64,000 bases of DNA from Blastobasis lacticolella (Eukaryota; Arthropoda; Insecta; Lepidoptera; Blastobasidae): NCBI GenBank assembly GCA_905147135.1, contig LR990041.1, positions 14,259,907 to 14,323,906 on the forward strand, read 5' to 3'. Numbering within the stretch: the first letter of the stretch is position 1; every line of letters starts with the position of its first letter. Under the pieces are notes generated by a model. That model was not told where the DNA came from. It worked only from the letters and a program-made list of their open reading frames with translations, and searched no databases. A program made the position numbers and the translations under genes. This document shows, in pieces, positions 1-12,512 of the stretch.

Positions 1-600
1 GGCGAGCCTCGCTGCAGATTGGTGCGAAACAATATTTTAAGCGCACCAACCAACTCTGCAGAGCGTGTCCGTTTGCTGGCTGCTGGCGAGTGTAAATCGG
101 GTCTCTAACTTCAGGCAATGTCTTCTAAAAATATTGGGACACTTCTCGACCGCGTTACGCACTATATCATCCGCCGGGCCTTTACCTCCGCTGGAGCACC
201 CGCTAAGCTTGAACCTGGTGGTTTGGCCCGTGATGACGGTAAGAGGCTCGAAGGGATGACACTCCCGCCCTAGGAGCTGGGACGACGTTTGGTCAGAGAC
301 ACCACGTGTAGCGATACCCTTGCACAGTTCCATCTTCCAGTAACTGCCCGATGCCGTATCAACTGAAAGTGTCAAACGGCTCAAGTGTTGGTGGAAACCA
401 CATATTTACGCCGTTTGGTGTGGAAACCCTTGAATTCTAGTGTCCATGCGCACACTCCCTATTTCGGGAGCTAGCTAAGCGCTTGGTCGATATTACTAAA
501 GACCCATAGGGCTGATTTCCACTTCGGACGGGGGACAATACGGCCAACCTTCTGAGCAGCATTCCTAATAGTTCTAATACCGTGAACCTTGGGACAAAAT
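1..600 (+). pseudogene. Decayed mobile-element ORF with PD-(D/E)XK-like signature
   Basis: The + strand carries broken reading frames that resemble the C-terminal part of an uncharacterised mobile-element protein seen in many invertebrate genomes. Readable blocks are RVRLLAAGECKSGL (about 61-112), [11 protein letters not shown] (about 121-155), [17 protein letters not shown] (about 205-258), then GRRLVRDTTCSDTLAQFHLP, GVETLE, and LAKRLVDITKDP near 470-510. The order 'GKRxxGM ... GRxLVxDxT' is like a PD-(D/E)XK nuclease core (RPDG ... VWDxT), but that is inference from memory of the family. Stops at about 112, 272 and 438 and at least one frameshift make it non-functional. The left edge is cut by the window. 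Just downstream (about 635-690) a 28-bp AT-rich unit is repeated twice, possibly part of the element's 3' end. Confidence 0.55.
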
Positions 601-1316
601 TAGTGATTGTTTTATTAAGTCCTTTGTTATTTGTAATTTGTATTATGTCAGATTAGTATTCATAGTTTGTATTATGTCAGATTAGTATTCATAATATGTA
701 TAATTGTTATTCCTACCTTAATAATTACTTTATTTTTCAAAATTACATTTTTACGTTCTCCTTGTATTTTTAAGATTGTGAATGAACCATTAGTCTCACA
801 TAGTTCGTTCTGTACATCATTTAAAGCAAATTAAATGTACTACAACTCACTATTAATTTTTTTTATAATAGAACTAGTAATTTTACCAATAATTTGCTCC
901 GGACAGAACATAACCTAAAATTGAAGTTTTTCGGGAAATATAGACCATCGTTAAAGAGTCATAACTTGGTTGCTATACGCTTTATAGAGCTGTGTTTGGG
1001 CTTAAATCCTTGCAAATTTAATCAATTTTAAAAGCTATTAAGCTTTGTTGGTCGAAAAATGCATAGTTTTTGAGTTTTAGACCTGAAAGTGAAAAAAGTC
1101 CCAAAATTTCGCAGTTTTTCACGTATTACGCAGGAAGCACAATTTTTTTGTGCTTGCAAAATGTAGTTTTACACTCTCTTAAGGGGTCCAAATAACATAC
1201 CAAAAATGCAGCGTTACATCGCGCTTTGCGTTTTAGATGTAAGATTTGACTGGCCTAATTGTGTTCTTTTACTATTTTGATATAATTACATATTTCAATT
1301 TCGTTAGAGAATTGTC

Positions 1317-1445
1317 AGTCCATCATCATTATCATCGCATCAATAGCCCGCAACAGTCCACTGCTGGACTTGTGCCCTAAACATTAGTGAAGGGAAATTG
1401 TCATAATCTCTAAACTTGCCAGCCGTGTACGGTACCTAAGTTCAA
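1317..1445 (-). repeat. Diverged copy of (CAT)n-tailed SINE (family A)
   Basis: A catcatcattatcatc tract is followed by a degraded version of the 'cagcccgtaacagtccactg' block and the 'cataatct' block found in better copies at 3289, 19059 and 42053. The distal part (the 5' head in the sense orientation) is missing or unrecognisable. Confidence 0.5.
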
Positions 1446-1674
1446 AAATACTCATCAGTAAACGCTTCTGCCCGTTTCCAGGGGGGGGGGGCTTAATAGA
1501 GATATGTAGCTAGAAAAAATTTCGATTTCAAGATGTCACAGCCCAGGTCTGGTCCATGGAGGTCGAAGGTGTTCTGCTCTGTACGATATACGTAAATCGA
1601 ACGAATTACTACTATTCTAATTCTACTCTACCGGATATAGCTTAACGTGTCTGTTGCGACTATTATAACTTCAT

Positions 1675-1865
1675 CTTGACGTTAATGTCCCAATAATGCT
1701 CTCGCGCACGATGGCCCAGGGTCTGCCTTGACCATGATCCAGGATTTGACAGATCAGGTAATTACAGTGGAGCGATTGCCACCTGACTGCCGTGACCCTG
1801 TTACCAGGGGAACCTTAACAGATTGGATCATGGTTACATATTCAGTCGCCTGAATGTGTAACTAT
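1675..1865 (-). repeat. Partial tRNA-derived SINE (family B), head missing
   Basis: Matches the better copies at 13768 and 25282 through the 'cgttaatgtccc', 'ctctcgcgcacga', 'accatgatccaggattt', 'gtaattacagtggagcga' and 'cagtcgcctgaatgtg' blocks. It breaks off before the tRNA-like head, so it is a 5'-truncated minus-sense copy. Confidence 0.75.
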
Positions 1866-3288
1866 GTTAACTAATTCGTTTAAAAAGGACCCCAAAAACT
1901 GGACCGAAAACTGAGGCTCTATAACCGGCCGAGCGTAATTGGTCAAAGCTACTAAACACGGTTCGTTGCTTAATGTTGGCTCCACTAACAATCCCTTACA
2001 AGTGAATAATAAAATAGTCGACTACACGTTGTAAAACAACAACTTGGGTTTGTTTCAGGTACGCTGCGCGGCTCCGCCCCATACCTACTCACGGTGAAAA
2101 CGTAAAAAGGGACAAAGGTAGGAAGGTAAAAATGTAGCTCGCGTTTCGCTAAGGCAGCTTTTGCCTCTTATTGAATAAAGGTCCGAATTGAATATGTGAC
2201 CAGCCATTTACAACGGGAAGTAGAAGGACGGAATAATTTATAGTTTCACCTGCTCCTGTTCCGGCTAGTAATGGCCCCATCAGATACCTACTATGGAAAT
2301 TAATTGGGGAGCTGAACAAGTCGAACGCTTAGAGTTTCGCAATGTAACATTATAACTTTGGAAGTTTTGTATTATTGATATCATAATTTAAGTAATAAAG
2401 TGAATTTTATCAAGCGTATTACTTAGTATTGTAATTTGGGTGTGATTATAATGTGCACCGCAAAATAACCACGACTGATTATGTTTTTCTTTTATAGTCT
2501 TTATAATTCACACCGCACGAGTTTTTATTTATTTTATCTTTACTGACAATCTTTACAATAGTTTTTTAGTTGGTTGATTCTCTTTGAAAAGATTTCCTTC
2601 ACTGCCTAGTTTTTTATTGTTTTAGTTAGACTTATTTTTAAAATTGAAAAGGCTGCCTAAATTTAAGATCAGACTACTTGATTACCTATTTGACCGGGAG
2701 GCATCCTTTAAACTTTGCTATGGGTGACAGACGCGTCGTTCGGTCAGGCTAGCTAGAGGAAAGACGCCCTTCATAGCATAAAAACGATCAGTATCAAAAT
2801 CCTGGAGTATGTACTTTATGTAACGAATAAATCCTTATGATTGTTTTTGTCTTTCCGGGCGAAGACAGAATCTGAGCTTCTGATCTGATGACCGATAAGT
2901 CCATCAAAAGCTTTTTAATTCATAAACTATTGCTGTGTTTCAAAAAAGGCTATAACACCCAAACCCATCGCGCTTCTGAGCCACATCAGCCAACATATAA
3001 GTTGTTAAATAGTCATCATGAATCAAGTTGGGTGCAGGTTGGACGACTTCCAGCCTCTCGAATAAGCAGGATTCGAAAAAGGTTTCAATTATAGACCACA
3101 TATACGCGCTGTGCTGATATAAAATAGAGTTTAATCATATAAGAGAGAAGTATATCTCTCAAGAGTGCTTTTTATATCTAGTATTACCGAGTTTTTAAAT
3201 TTAAAAATCCTTAAAACTCATGGCACCAAGGAATTACATTTATTTAATTAATAGGTAAATATTAAATTAAATTAATTAGAGGTTGAAT

Positions 3289-3581
3289 CATCATCATCAT
3301 CATCACAGCCCGTAACAGTCCACTGCAGGACTCAGGGCCTCTCCCACGAAAGGGGAGGTTATTGCCATAATCTCCACGCTTGGCTGGCGGGTTGGAGATC
3401 GCAGTATTTAAATATAAAAATAGAAAATGCCCACTTTCCAGACTATGGAGACACTTGATCTTTTGCCTCGAAAACATTAGTCGCCTTGTACGACAACCAT
3501 GAGTGTAGGGGGTTGGTGCTATTCTACTTTGCCGGACACCACACGGCCAACTTTGCCGGACACCACACGGCCAAGAGGCCA
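3289..3581 (-). repeat. (CAT)n-tailed SINE (family A) with 11-bp target duplication
   Basis: Full-length copy in minus sense: a head near 3581 (CCGTGTGGTGTCCGGCAGAG) and a tail of CAT repeats (GAT in sense) at about 3289-3304. It is flanked by a perfect 11-bp direct repeat, agaggttgaat, at 3278-3288 and 3582-3592. The head is locally duplicated: the block ccggacaccacacggccaa occurs twice between 3532 and 3574. Any reading frame inside belongs to the repeat. The combination of microsatellite tail and target duplication fits a LINE-mobilised SINE (inference). Confidence 0.8.
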
Positions 3582-5027
3582 AGAGGTTGAATAATTAATC
3601 CAAATATTGTTTTTATTTTATTGACATAGATAATTAATTATTTCTGTTATTGGGGATTTTTATAATTTATATTAATAAAATGTGACTATAGAAATTTTTA
3701 ATTTTTTTTTTGAAAATAATTAGCATGCCATCTATTATAATACTAAATTCACTATTAACATTTGAATTGTAAATTGATGTAAAAATTACTGGAACACGAA
3801 TGTAGAATAATAATTTAATCGGCCACTATGCTTAGTATTTGGTGCTACATTAATTATCGGTACGACGAGGTGTTGAGAAGCCAATACGAAAACGCCACTT
3901 GTCGGTCCGAATCCAATCACACTTCAGCGAGCCGTGAGACAGGGAGAGTCATATCTCAGAAACAGTTAAGGAGTAGTGTAGTGCAATGCAGTGGGAATTA
4001 GAACTGGAACTAGGGGACAGGGGGTAGAACTGAAAAGGATACGGCATCAACGTCAATGGCGAGTATCTGTCTCACTTTAGGTTTGGCGACGAGTCAACCA
4101 AACTTAGAATTATTTTCCACGATATTGGCCGACAGCTTGATTTCTGGGCTTCTAGAGGCACCCTAAGGTTTAGCGCCGCGCAGATTCGTGTTCAGCTGGG
4201 TCTAATTAGTAAAAAACTCTGCCGTTAAACTGAAAATTATAGAAATTTCAATCCAAATGCTTGTAATAACCTAAAATTGTTATTCAAAATCGTTTGAAAC
4301 CGCGGTATCAACGAGGCTTACTACAAAAACATTTAATCACTTATTTGTCTACGTCTGCCGTAGCGCTACGCCTGTCGTAGCTCTAGCACCAGTTGCTACG
4401 CAAGTAACTTATCAAGGGGGAAGCCTATACCGCCTCGCCGCAGTAATATAAATACTGCCTCTTTCTAGTTCGTAATTAGATGAATCTTAGTAGTGCCTTT
4501 AGCTCGCTAATAATGTAGCTTTCTATAGTCGAAAGAATTTTTAAAATCATAGTATACCTATGTAGTTTTTTACTTTATTCATTACAAACAAACCGAAAAG
4601 CAAATCATTTCAGTTTAAAAAATTAGGTTAGTTAAGAATAATTGTATTGTTCGTCGTCTGTTCATATTGTGGACGCAAAAAATATATTTTATGTCAAGTC
4701 TCAAACAAAGTAATATGTAATTTTTTCCCAGTCGCCGTCGGGTACGTCCTTTGAATTTTTGTCCGCCGCTGTCACTTTTAAACGTTTTTATTTATCGCGC
4801 CTGCCACGGACGCAATGTGAGCTGCGAGATAATTTATTTTACTTTTTACTAAATTCGTCTAATTTAAATAAATTGGACGCTCTAAGTGCCACAGGCAATT
4901 TTTTCAATTTCGGTATTCGCTGTCACAATTGGAATGAACAAAAGGTATTTAGAACGTAACTCGGCGTCGCAATTTGCAAGCGCTCTCTGATTTTTAAGAT
5001 GCCGGCTGGGAATCGTAAATGCTGAAT

Positions 5028-5150
5028 ATTTATTTATTTATTTATTTATTTATTAAATCTTCATGCACAAAATAGTACAAAGGCGGACTTAAAGCTAAAG
5101 TAGCCTTATCTACCAGTCAACCAGGAGATAAAGGGTAAAGAAAAAATATG
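5028..5150 (-). repeat. LINE 3' end with TTTA-repeat tail
   Basis: A (TTTA)n tract at about 5031-5055 precedes a block whose reverse complement reads as a typical lepidopteran LINE 3' end: ggttgactggtagataaggc, then cgcctttgtact, then an AATAAA-rich tail. A related fragment lies at about 43317-43435. The element body is absent. Confidence 0.55.
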
Positions 5151-5319
5151 CCGGACGTTTTATGAACCGGATGTTCTGACATAAAGTGTATTTTTTCTTT
5201 ACATGTTTTTTGGAAAACAGTCACAAATAGCTTTTGGTTTATTACGATTATTTATTTAAATCTTGTCGTGTAGATAAGTTAGTAGTGTAGGTTACATATT
5301 GCAACTGTATTTCAAAGTA

Positions 5320-5690
5320 GTTATTGGTGGGGTTGGTACAGGACCAACCTCTCCGATTTTCGGATATAATAAAAGGCAAATTGTCATAGAGGCACCAGCT
5401 ACGACCCCCTAGACTAGAAAATGGGCAGCAGTGTTTTCTGATTATAACTGTTTCCAAGTCGCCTGCGTGAAGATTATGGCAGTAACCTCCACTAATGTGG
5501 AGGACGCTCAAATCCAGCAGTGAACGGCTACGGGCTGCGAATGGGACGTCATTGAGCCGCTGAATGGAGAGGCCAAGGGATGGAACGTTGTACCTGCGAG
5601 GGTGTTCCGTGATCATTACCATCTGGACGCTTCAAGGCTGGTGTGAATAGCCTCTTCCTCGATAGGCATGCTCCATCATCGGCCTCATCG
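5320..5690 (-). repeat. Unclassified repeat-like block
   Basis: A GC-richer block holding a 124-codon minus-strand frame (5248-5622). It contains fragments resembling family A wording (gggcagcag, agattatggcagtaacctcc). I read it as a composite of repeat pieces, because no domain can be recognised and the frame runs into AT-rich flank. A host gene fragment cannot be excluded. Confidence 0.3.
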
Positions 5691-7639
5691 TCACATCACC
5701 AGGTAATATGGCGGTCCAATGCATGGCTAGTATAACTTTAAAAAACCCTCTTTGCATGCGAGTTCTACTCGCGCTTGGCCGGTTTTTCTATAATTACTTT
5801 TTCTATAAGTCGTAGACCAACTTCCTCGTTTAATTACTTACCACACTACCACATCAAGTCAAGCAAAGCCTTATTACGTATCTAGAGAGTATCGAGAATG
5901 CGGCACATAGCAACACACATGCGAGAGTACATGGCGTACAGAACCGCATAATCCGCTGCCGTACTTATCTCTCCACAGCAAATAAAATAGAGTTTCTCTG
6001 CATTCGTAACACCAGAACTAGCAGTCGGTAACTGTAACATGAATTGTAGATAGCTGAACAGTTTTATGATTGTTCGCGATAGATTCGCACAGAGTACATA
6101 GGTATAAGTATCCTTGCTTCGACACGGTTCAACCTCAAAATAAAAGACGGCCCTCCTCGTTAAACCTTTACACACTTTACACCCTTTAACACCTTAAAAC
6201 ACCTTACATCTTACATAATATATTCAGAAGGAGAAAACTCTAGAAATATTGAGAAAAACAGTGTTGTATAACAGGAAGATGCTCGTGCCAACACTTCGAT
6301 GAAATCGATGGCGGAAAGCTATTTTGGGATTGTATTTCTTTCTCAACCTACCCAATTTAGGCAATTTAGCTCTGACAGAGTTTCGTCGATGGCCAGAAAT
6401 TAAAACCATTTCGGAAGGTGGTCTTTTTTGCTTTAGATGGCTATTTTAAGAGAGATGAAGACTAAAGGTTATTTATAACCGTCGTCTTTCATCGGCAACT
6501 GTGTAAGATTTTTAATCATATTCCTGAAAGTACAATATTGCCTGAATCACTATTTAAAGAAATAATGAAAACAATAAAATAAAGAATGCTTTTAAAAAAT
6601 CGGTGTAGATTATTTATAATTTCACTATTTTGCAACTTGGATGAAAATGATTTGATGTGGAGTAACAAAGTATTGGCATTGCGTGACACGTTGGCACTGT
6701 GAATAAGTGGAAGAAGTCACTTTAGAATGGCGGTCTGAAGCTAAATGTGACGAAGACAGAAAACCGAAAATATTTAAAACTTCGAATATTCCTAAATATA
6801 TTATCATAAGCGTATCCATAATGCTTTAAAATTCCTAGTGCCATCATAGTAATATTCTAATGTAATAAATACTCTTCACTTTATTCAGAACTGCAATCTC
6901 AAAAATACAAAGGACTGTAAAATGGCTATGACGCTGGTTTTATGTAAAATATTTCCTGTCAGTAATGCTAAATCTGAGTCTCAGAAAATTCGATTGATGC
7001 AGCCAGCGGGTTCTCTACGCTCTGTCAGTATTATATTCCTAGAATTCCACAACTATTGTGTATTTGCAGACAATACGGGCGCACTCTCATGTAGGTCAGA
7101 TTAAATTGTACATTGCCGACAGCGCGACATAGGAGAAAGCGTTTTCGAGTTCCTAACTGTAATGCGAACTCCTGAACAGGCTAATAAAAAGTTAATGAAG
7201 TGCCCTTACAAGTTTAATTTTCAAAGGAATTATAATTTTCACAATAATTATACAGCCATTCAAAGAATTAGAATTAATGGGATTTTGTTGTTTCTTGTTA
7301 GACTTTTGTGTTAGCGCCACATATCTACCTGTGAAGGTATAAATAATTAGGTACTCAACATATAACTTTTTAATATAAATGTTTATGGACAGAATTAGTC
7401 GAAACAAAGCTCAAAATAATACATAATTCAGAAAGCACGGTTAAAAGCTGAGGCTTTCACGGAAAAGGTTTACTTTAAGATTAATGGTTGTTATTGAACT
7501 AAGTTACACAGAGACAGTTTACAATAATTATTTGCGAACTTCCGTGGCCTTCATGTCATGAAAGCCTGTTTCAAACAATGTGTGCAAGACGTTTAATCCA
7601 GTGAACTACTAGGTATATTGTAGTACAGTAGTTCGCTAG

Positions 7640-7810
7640 ATGGACCATTTCATTTATTTTTGTCGTGAATTCGATGTCCCAACGGGCATCCCAGAAAAAT
7701 TGTGTCACGAAAGATGTGTTCTGATGAAAGCTCCATATCCGACGACAATACAAAAATATATGTTTGACGATCCCCACTGGATGTGGCTAGATAACTTCTA
7801 CATCGTTTAA
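7640..7810 (+). CDS. Small unassigned ORF, 56 codons
   Basis: An ATG-to-TAA frame encodes a peptide starting MDHFIYFCREFDVPTGIP and ending PHWMWLDNFYIV. The composition (aromatics, three Cys, no low-complexity) looks more protein-like than its surroundings, but an in-frame TAG sits directly before the ATG and no domain is recognised. Longer frames exist on the opposite strand over the same DNA (7571-7913). It could be a chance frame, a transposon scrap or an isolated exon. Confidence 0.2.
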   Translation: MDHFIYFCREFDVPTGIPEKLCHERCVLMKAPYPTTIQKYMFDDPHWMWLDNFYIV

Positions 7811-8109
7811 GAAATAATGAAACCCAACAGAACAACACCAGTTCGAACCAGGTTGGAGAAAAAGTCGAGCGGCGAATCCGGTAGTCGACTATTTCAACTT
7901 TACAGCCATCCACATCTAGTCACCCCATTTTTTTATTTTTTTCCTGCAACTAAACTCCACAGTATTGCTCTATGCACCTATGTATCTATAAACAGGTTAA
8001 AAATAGTTCTACTTTAGTTAGTGGTTAGTTACTCAGGACCGTAGCAAACGGAATATGTGGTTTCTGCGTAAATTACGTACCCCTATGAAGAAAAGGCGTG
8101 ACATTGTGT

Positions 8110-8560
8110 ATATGTGTGTATATTAGTATTTAAGCACCCTTAACCCTTAGAGTTTCGCCATCTCCGTCTGTCTGTCTGTTTGTCTATCGGATTATCTCAT
8201 ACACTATTAAATAGTACTAGAAAGCTGTTTGGTATGGTTATAAATACATATTTATCGACAAAGTTGTAAAATAAAATATTTTAGTCCATTATAATGAAGT
8301 TAAAAGGAAATAATCACAGCCTAGTGGACCCTTCAAGTTAACGAGTAATTGTAGTCGCCTAATTTATCAAATTAGTTGGTGCAGCAAACATTTCACACAA
8401 ATAGTACGGAAAAAATTTGAGCTATCTGCATTTGTAATTTTGAAATGTTTACCTACAGTATCGGAAAGCCTTCTTTTGTACGCATATTATAACAGGCAAC
8501 GGAACCCTACACTACACATGGCCCGACACGTCTTGGACGGTTTTTTATTCTATTTTCAAA
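8110..8560 (+). repeat. Degraded 'ggttccgta / tggccggttttt' type repeat
   Basis: Contains the 'ccgtctgtctgtctg' block near 8165, a 'caacggaaccctacac' block near 8498 and a 'ggacggtttttta' end near 8537. These are in the same order as the better preserved copy in intron 6 of the + strand Ig gene (39944-40414). Confidence 0.45.
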
Positions 8561-11436
8561 ACATAAATCTCCAGCCAGACTGTAGAGTGAAAATAAAATA
8601 ATGCTATAAAGCCCCATTTTCTCGATCGGGACATCACAAAAAATCTTTCACTGTTCAATCTCCCCACCTCGGGCATGATTTTCTGCGCGAAATACGGCAC
8701 TGTACTTCGTTAGTTACGTTATAAAATGAAAGGGCAGCTGAAATCACCAGTGCGAAGCCGGGGCGCGCCGATGAGTTATAATAATATTGTAAGTTTTACT
8801 TTGCGTGACTTCTAGAGATTTTTATTACGTTTCTATATATCCATCTTTCTTTCTATCTACGTCAGTATTCGATATGCATTCAGTAGGTACCTATAAACCT
8901 TTAATATTTAAGTTTTAAAATCATTTATATTTAAATTGTAGCTAAACTCGAACAACATTTCTTAGAGCCTTCGCCTTCGGTCGAAGGTTGTGGCGATAGC
9001 CGATTAAACATGTTCCTGGCTTTGCTCCTCTTAACCTCACCTTAACGTGATAAAACAAAGTTTTTGATAGATAAGGCTTATTGACAAATTTTCAATTTCA
9101 ATATTTACGATAAATGTTTAGGAAATGTCTGAAATTCCTAGGAAAAGTGTATAATAAAATTTATTTCACACATTTCCGGATGATTTCAGGACGGATTACA
9201 TACATTTCCTGTAACATAATATACCTATATACCAATCTGTCATCAAAGGCGCCAACTTCCTCTTGAATTAATGAAATCACTTTTAGCCCCATCTATCACA
9301 ATTTGTATTTGATAAATAATCATAATATGTAATAGATCAGTTTTAATTCACAGAAACCGAATTTAGATTAAATTCTCAAGTATCTGTTACCAGATTAATC
9401 ACATGTGATATTGGCGCAGAACGGGACAATAGATAGAGTGGCCTACTTCCAAATTGGCACCATTCAAAGTGGGTCAGAGTCGTATAAAATGGTGATTAGC
9501 CACTATTGTTGGTCGAAGGAAAACGTGACGGGCTTATTGTCTACGCCGCTGCCGCCTCGACAGAATTCCCACTTAAATCAAGGCCTTGTCCTGATAAACG
9601 AATATTTATGTAAATCTAGCACTCCCGAGCGTCTGCGGGTACTTTCGCAATATTACTTTGCGATTTGCGGCCGCCTCCAGTACGTGTTAAATGTGTCTTT
9701 GGAACGGGCAAATGGAAGTATATAGGCGGATAACGTATTTTATTAACTCCCGATGAAAAAGAGTGCTGTTGTGACTTTGGCGTGTGTATCTGTGGCTTTG
9801 TGTCTGTCCATGGCGTCGGAGCTCCCGAACCGATAGACCGAGATCAAGCCAGTTTAATCGTGATTCTCTTAAAAACGTTTGTAAATTTAAGAAATACTTT
9901 CATGTATATTTCTTCTGTGGTATTTCGGTCACATTTTTTCGGTCGGATTGGTTATTTATAAATAAAATAGTCGGAAACTCCGGTTTTTATTAAACAAAAT
10001 AGTTTTCGTTTCACTAAACAAAAGCTTACTGAAATTCCAATAACTGAATACTTCATCCAGATTGGAAAACATTCAAACGGTTTGAATTGCATGTTGAAAG
10101 CTAGAAGCCATAGCTAACCAAAACATACATAGGTACTTCAATGAATTAAATGAGATTCGTTCAAATACTATTGACTTAAATTAATGCAGTAATATAGTTG
10201 GCTTGATAACAACATGTTATAGAGGTGGGCAACGCATTGGCGATATCCCTAATATTGCAATAATGTCTATAGGCTGAGGTGACCACTTTCCATCAGGTGA
10301 CCCGCTTGACTCTTCGTCTACCGTATGACATAATAAAACGATGTTGAAAGCCGACCGAATAACCTTCACCTAGTATACTGCTTTAGGTGATGATGATGAT
10401 GACCGTCGTAAATAGCTATCATAATCATTCACATTCGCGTTCACTGGCGCGTATATTATGTCTAAAGAAAGTCCAAAGTAATAAGATGAAACTGCCCATT
10501 CAGGTGACTGAATGTGTGATCATGATACAATCTGGTCAGGTTTCCCTATTAACAGGGTTACGGAAATCAGATGGCAGTCGCTCTACTGTAATTATCTGAT
10601 TGGCCAAATCCTGGATCATGATCAAGGCGAACCTCGGGCCCTCATATGCAAGAACACAACCATGACATTAATGCCAAGATGATGATGATTACTTTTCCGC
10701 AAACAAAGCTAAATATTGCTAAATATTACCAAGTCGCAATTTCAATTCTCATTCAGTTTCATTTTGCAAGCCTATTCAACGTCAGCATTTGAGATAGCGG
10801 CTTCCGGATATTTTTAATCAGATTAAAATACAGAACTCGATAAAATAACTCCGAGTTTAATTGGACGTCCATTTGACACTAACGCAGTGGAAATGCGTTT
10901 TCAGAAACGATTAGTGTTTTAAAACGGATTCCTTTTAATACATACCTAGACAGCATGATTGGTTAGATAGATAGATAAACACTTTATTGGTCATAAAATA
11001 TTACAATGACAAGCAAAATATATGAGCAAAGAAGGTCTGATAGCTACAAGCGATATTTTCCAGGTAACCTTAAGATTTCAACGTATCGTTAACATAGTTT
11101 AATGGAGGACTTATACAATTTTATGACATAATTCTACATCACGTTAAAATATGTCGTAAATAATCAGCTGGACACAGTACACACGCCTCCATCCTTTTGT
11201 TTGTAGGTATTCCGAGCGTGGCCGAGTATGCAATAATAAGATTTCATCTTGTTTATCTGACGTGAGATTGAGTAACACAATATTTCTTTTAGTGGGCGCT
11301 CCATCAATTTGTTTGAAGTGATTTCGTTGTAGTAATGTATCCCAAATCAATTTAGGCATCGCGCATTTTGATTTTTTATTTATGTTTTACAGATTAAGAG
11401 TGTATAGGTATGTATAATGACATGTGTCAAAGTTAA
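8561..11436. other. No supported gene; repeat fragments
   Basis: A 106-codon frame at 9405-9725 has no recognisable features. About 9775-9990 matches an interspersed repeat also seen at 26195 and 41480 ('gtgtatctgtg ... aagccagtttaatcg'). About 10480-10685 is a plus-sense family B SINE fragment, and about 10965-11010 a reverse-oriented LINE tail (agatagatagataaacactt). Confidence 0.45.
10480..10685 (+). repeat. 5'-truncated tRNA-derived SINE (family B)
   Basis: Plus-sense copy lacking the tRNA-like head. It carries the 'tcaggtgactgaatgtg', 'caatctggtcagg', 'tctactgtaatta' and 'cctggatcatgatcaaggcg' blocks and ends with 'cattaatgccaag' followed by ATG repeats. The ATG tail matches that of the fuller copy at 25282. 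Confidence 0.7.
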
Positions 11437-11444
11437 GTTACTCT

Positions 11445-12512
11445 CATGGACTTACTACCCAAAGGGACTGCGCACTGCTTTGACTAAAACCGGGCAGAGC
11501 GAGAGTCACCATCGATAGTCCTTTGTCCCTTTCTAACAGTGTAAACACAATGTTATTGGCATAATCACCGTCATTCTAAATTGACAAGTGTCACGTTGGT
11601 GTTGCCATTAGTGGAGAAATATATTTACCGTGAATTTGGTATTATTATGAGGTAATCCGTACAATCCGAAAAGTAGTTGTCAAAATACCTTAGATCTACT
11701 GAACGTTTCTCCGACAAAGTCCAGGCGACATAATTATTAACCTACGACTTTTTAATCCACAAAACAGATAAAAGAGTTCGGTAACGATTTATCCTATAAC
11801 ACTAGTTTCTAAAGAGAAGTGATAGAACTCCTCGAGATCTACATTTCATATGACAGCTGTCAAAGTTAAATCTTTTGTAACTCGGAACCCATTGGTCCTA
11901 AAACACTAGTTTCTGTAGAGAAATGATTGCTCTAGGAACTAGTGTTTTAAGACCAACCGTTTCCGAGTTACAACAGTTCTAAGTTTGACAGCTGTCATGC
12001 GAAATGTAGATCTCGACGAACACTACCATTTTTCTTTAGGAACGAGTGTTATAGCACTAATAGTTTAGGAGTTATTTCAGTTCAAAGTTTGACAGCTGTC
12101 ATTCGAAATGTAGATCTCAACAAGTACTATCATTTCTCTCTAGAAACTAGAGTTTTAGGACCAATGGGTACCGAATTATAAAAGATTTAACTTTGACAGC
12201 TGTCATACCAAATGATGATCTCGAGGAGTGCTATCATTTCACTCTAGGAACTAGTGTTCTAGGGCCAATAGTTTCCGAGTAGCAGGGTAAGCTTGGACTG
12301 GACCCTGGTGAAAACATGACCTTCAGATTGCACCCGGTCCAGCTCTACCTGGTCCTGAGGTCGGTGTCCACGCCAAATAATAAAAGTAATTCGAAATTTG
12401 CATCAACAATGGTGGCAACACTAGAAAGGGACACAGGACTATCGATGGTGACTCTCGCTCTGCCCGGTTTTAGTCAAAGCAGTGCGCAGTCCCTTTGGGT
12501 AGTAAGTCCATG
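11445..12512. mobile_element. Foldback/MITE-type DNA element, ~95-bp terminal inverted repeats, 8-bp target duplication
   Basis: The left end (11445 to about 11540, starting catggacttactacccaaag) is the near-perfect inverted complement of the right end (about 12418-12512). A perfect 8-bp direct repeat, gttactct, flanks both sides (11437-11444 and 12513-12520). The interior has no long ORF. It is built from about four copies of a roughly 105-bp unit centred on gacagctgtc (near 11850, 11990, 12090 and 12195); the first copy is inverted relative to the other three. An 8-bp duplication and CA-initial ends fit a non-autonomous hAT or P superfamily element; which one is not decided by the sequence. 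Confidence 0.85.

Larger units (their letters stand above)
601..3277. other. Gene-free, repeat-bearing AT-rich stretch
   Basis: No coding exon could be supported. It holds a diverged (CAT)n-tailed SINE copy (about 1317-1445), a run of ten G (about 1482-1491), and a partial copy of the tRNA-derived SINE (about 1675-1865). The rest is unassigned AT-rich DNA. Confidence 0.5.
3593..7639. other. No supported gene; scattered LINE/SINE debris
   Basis: I see no credible host exon. At about 5031-5150 there is a minus-oriented LINE 3' end (a TTTA repeat followed by the 'aaaggcggacttaaagc' block). At about 5320-5690 there is an unclassified repeat-like block with short open frames, and at about 5730-5785 the terminal part of the 'tggccggttttt' repeat. 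The remaining sequence is AT-rich with short chance frames. Confidence 0.5.

Noticed and set aside
3262..3582. 106-codon minus-strand frame, and similar frames at 19000-19264 and 41978-42238
   Set aside because: All are the same SINE read in sense; the poly-Met/His ends are the trinucleotide tail.
9405..9725. 106-codon plus-strand frame
   Set aside because: No recognisable domain, no splice-site or conservation evidence, and AT-rich flanks; treated as chance.
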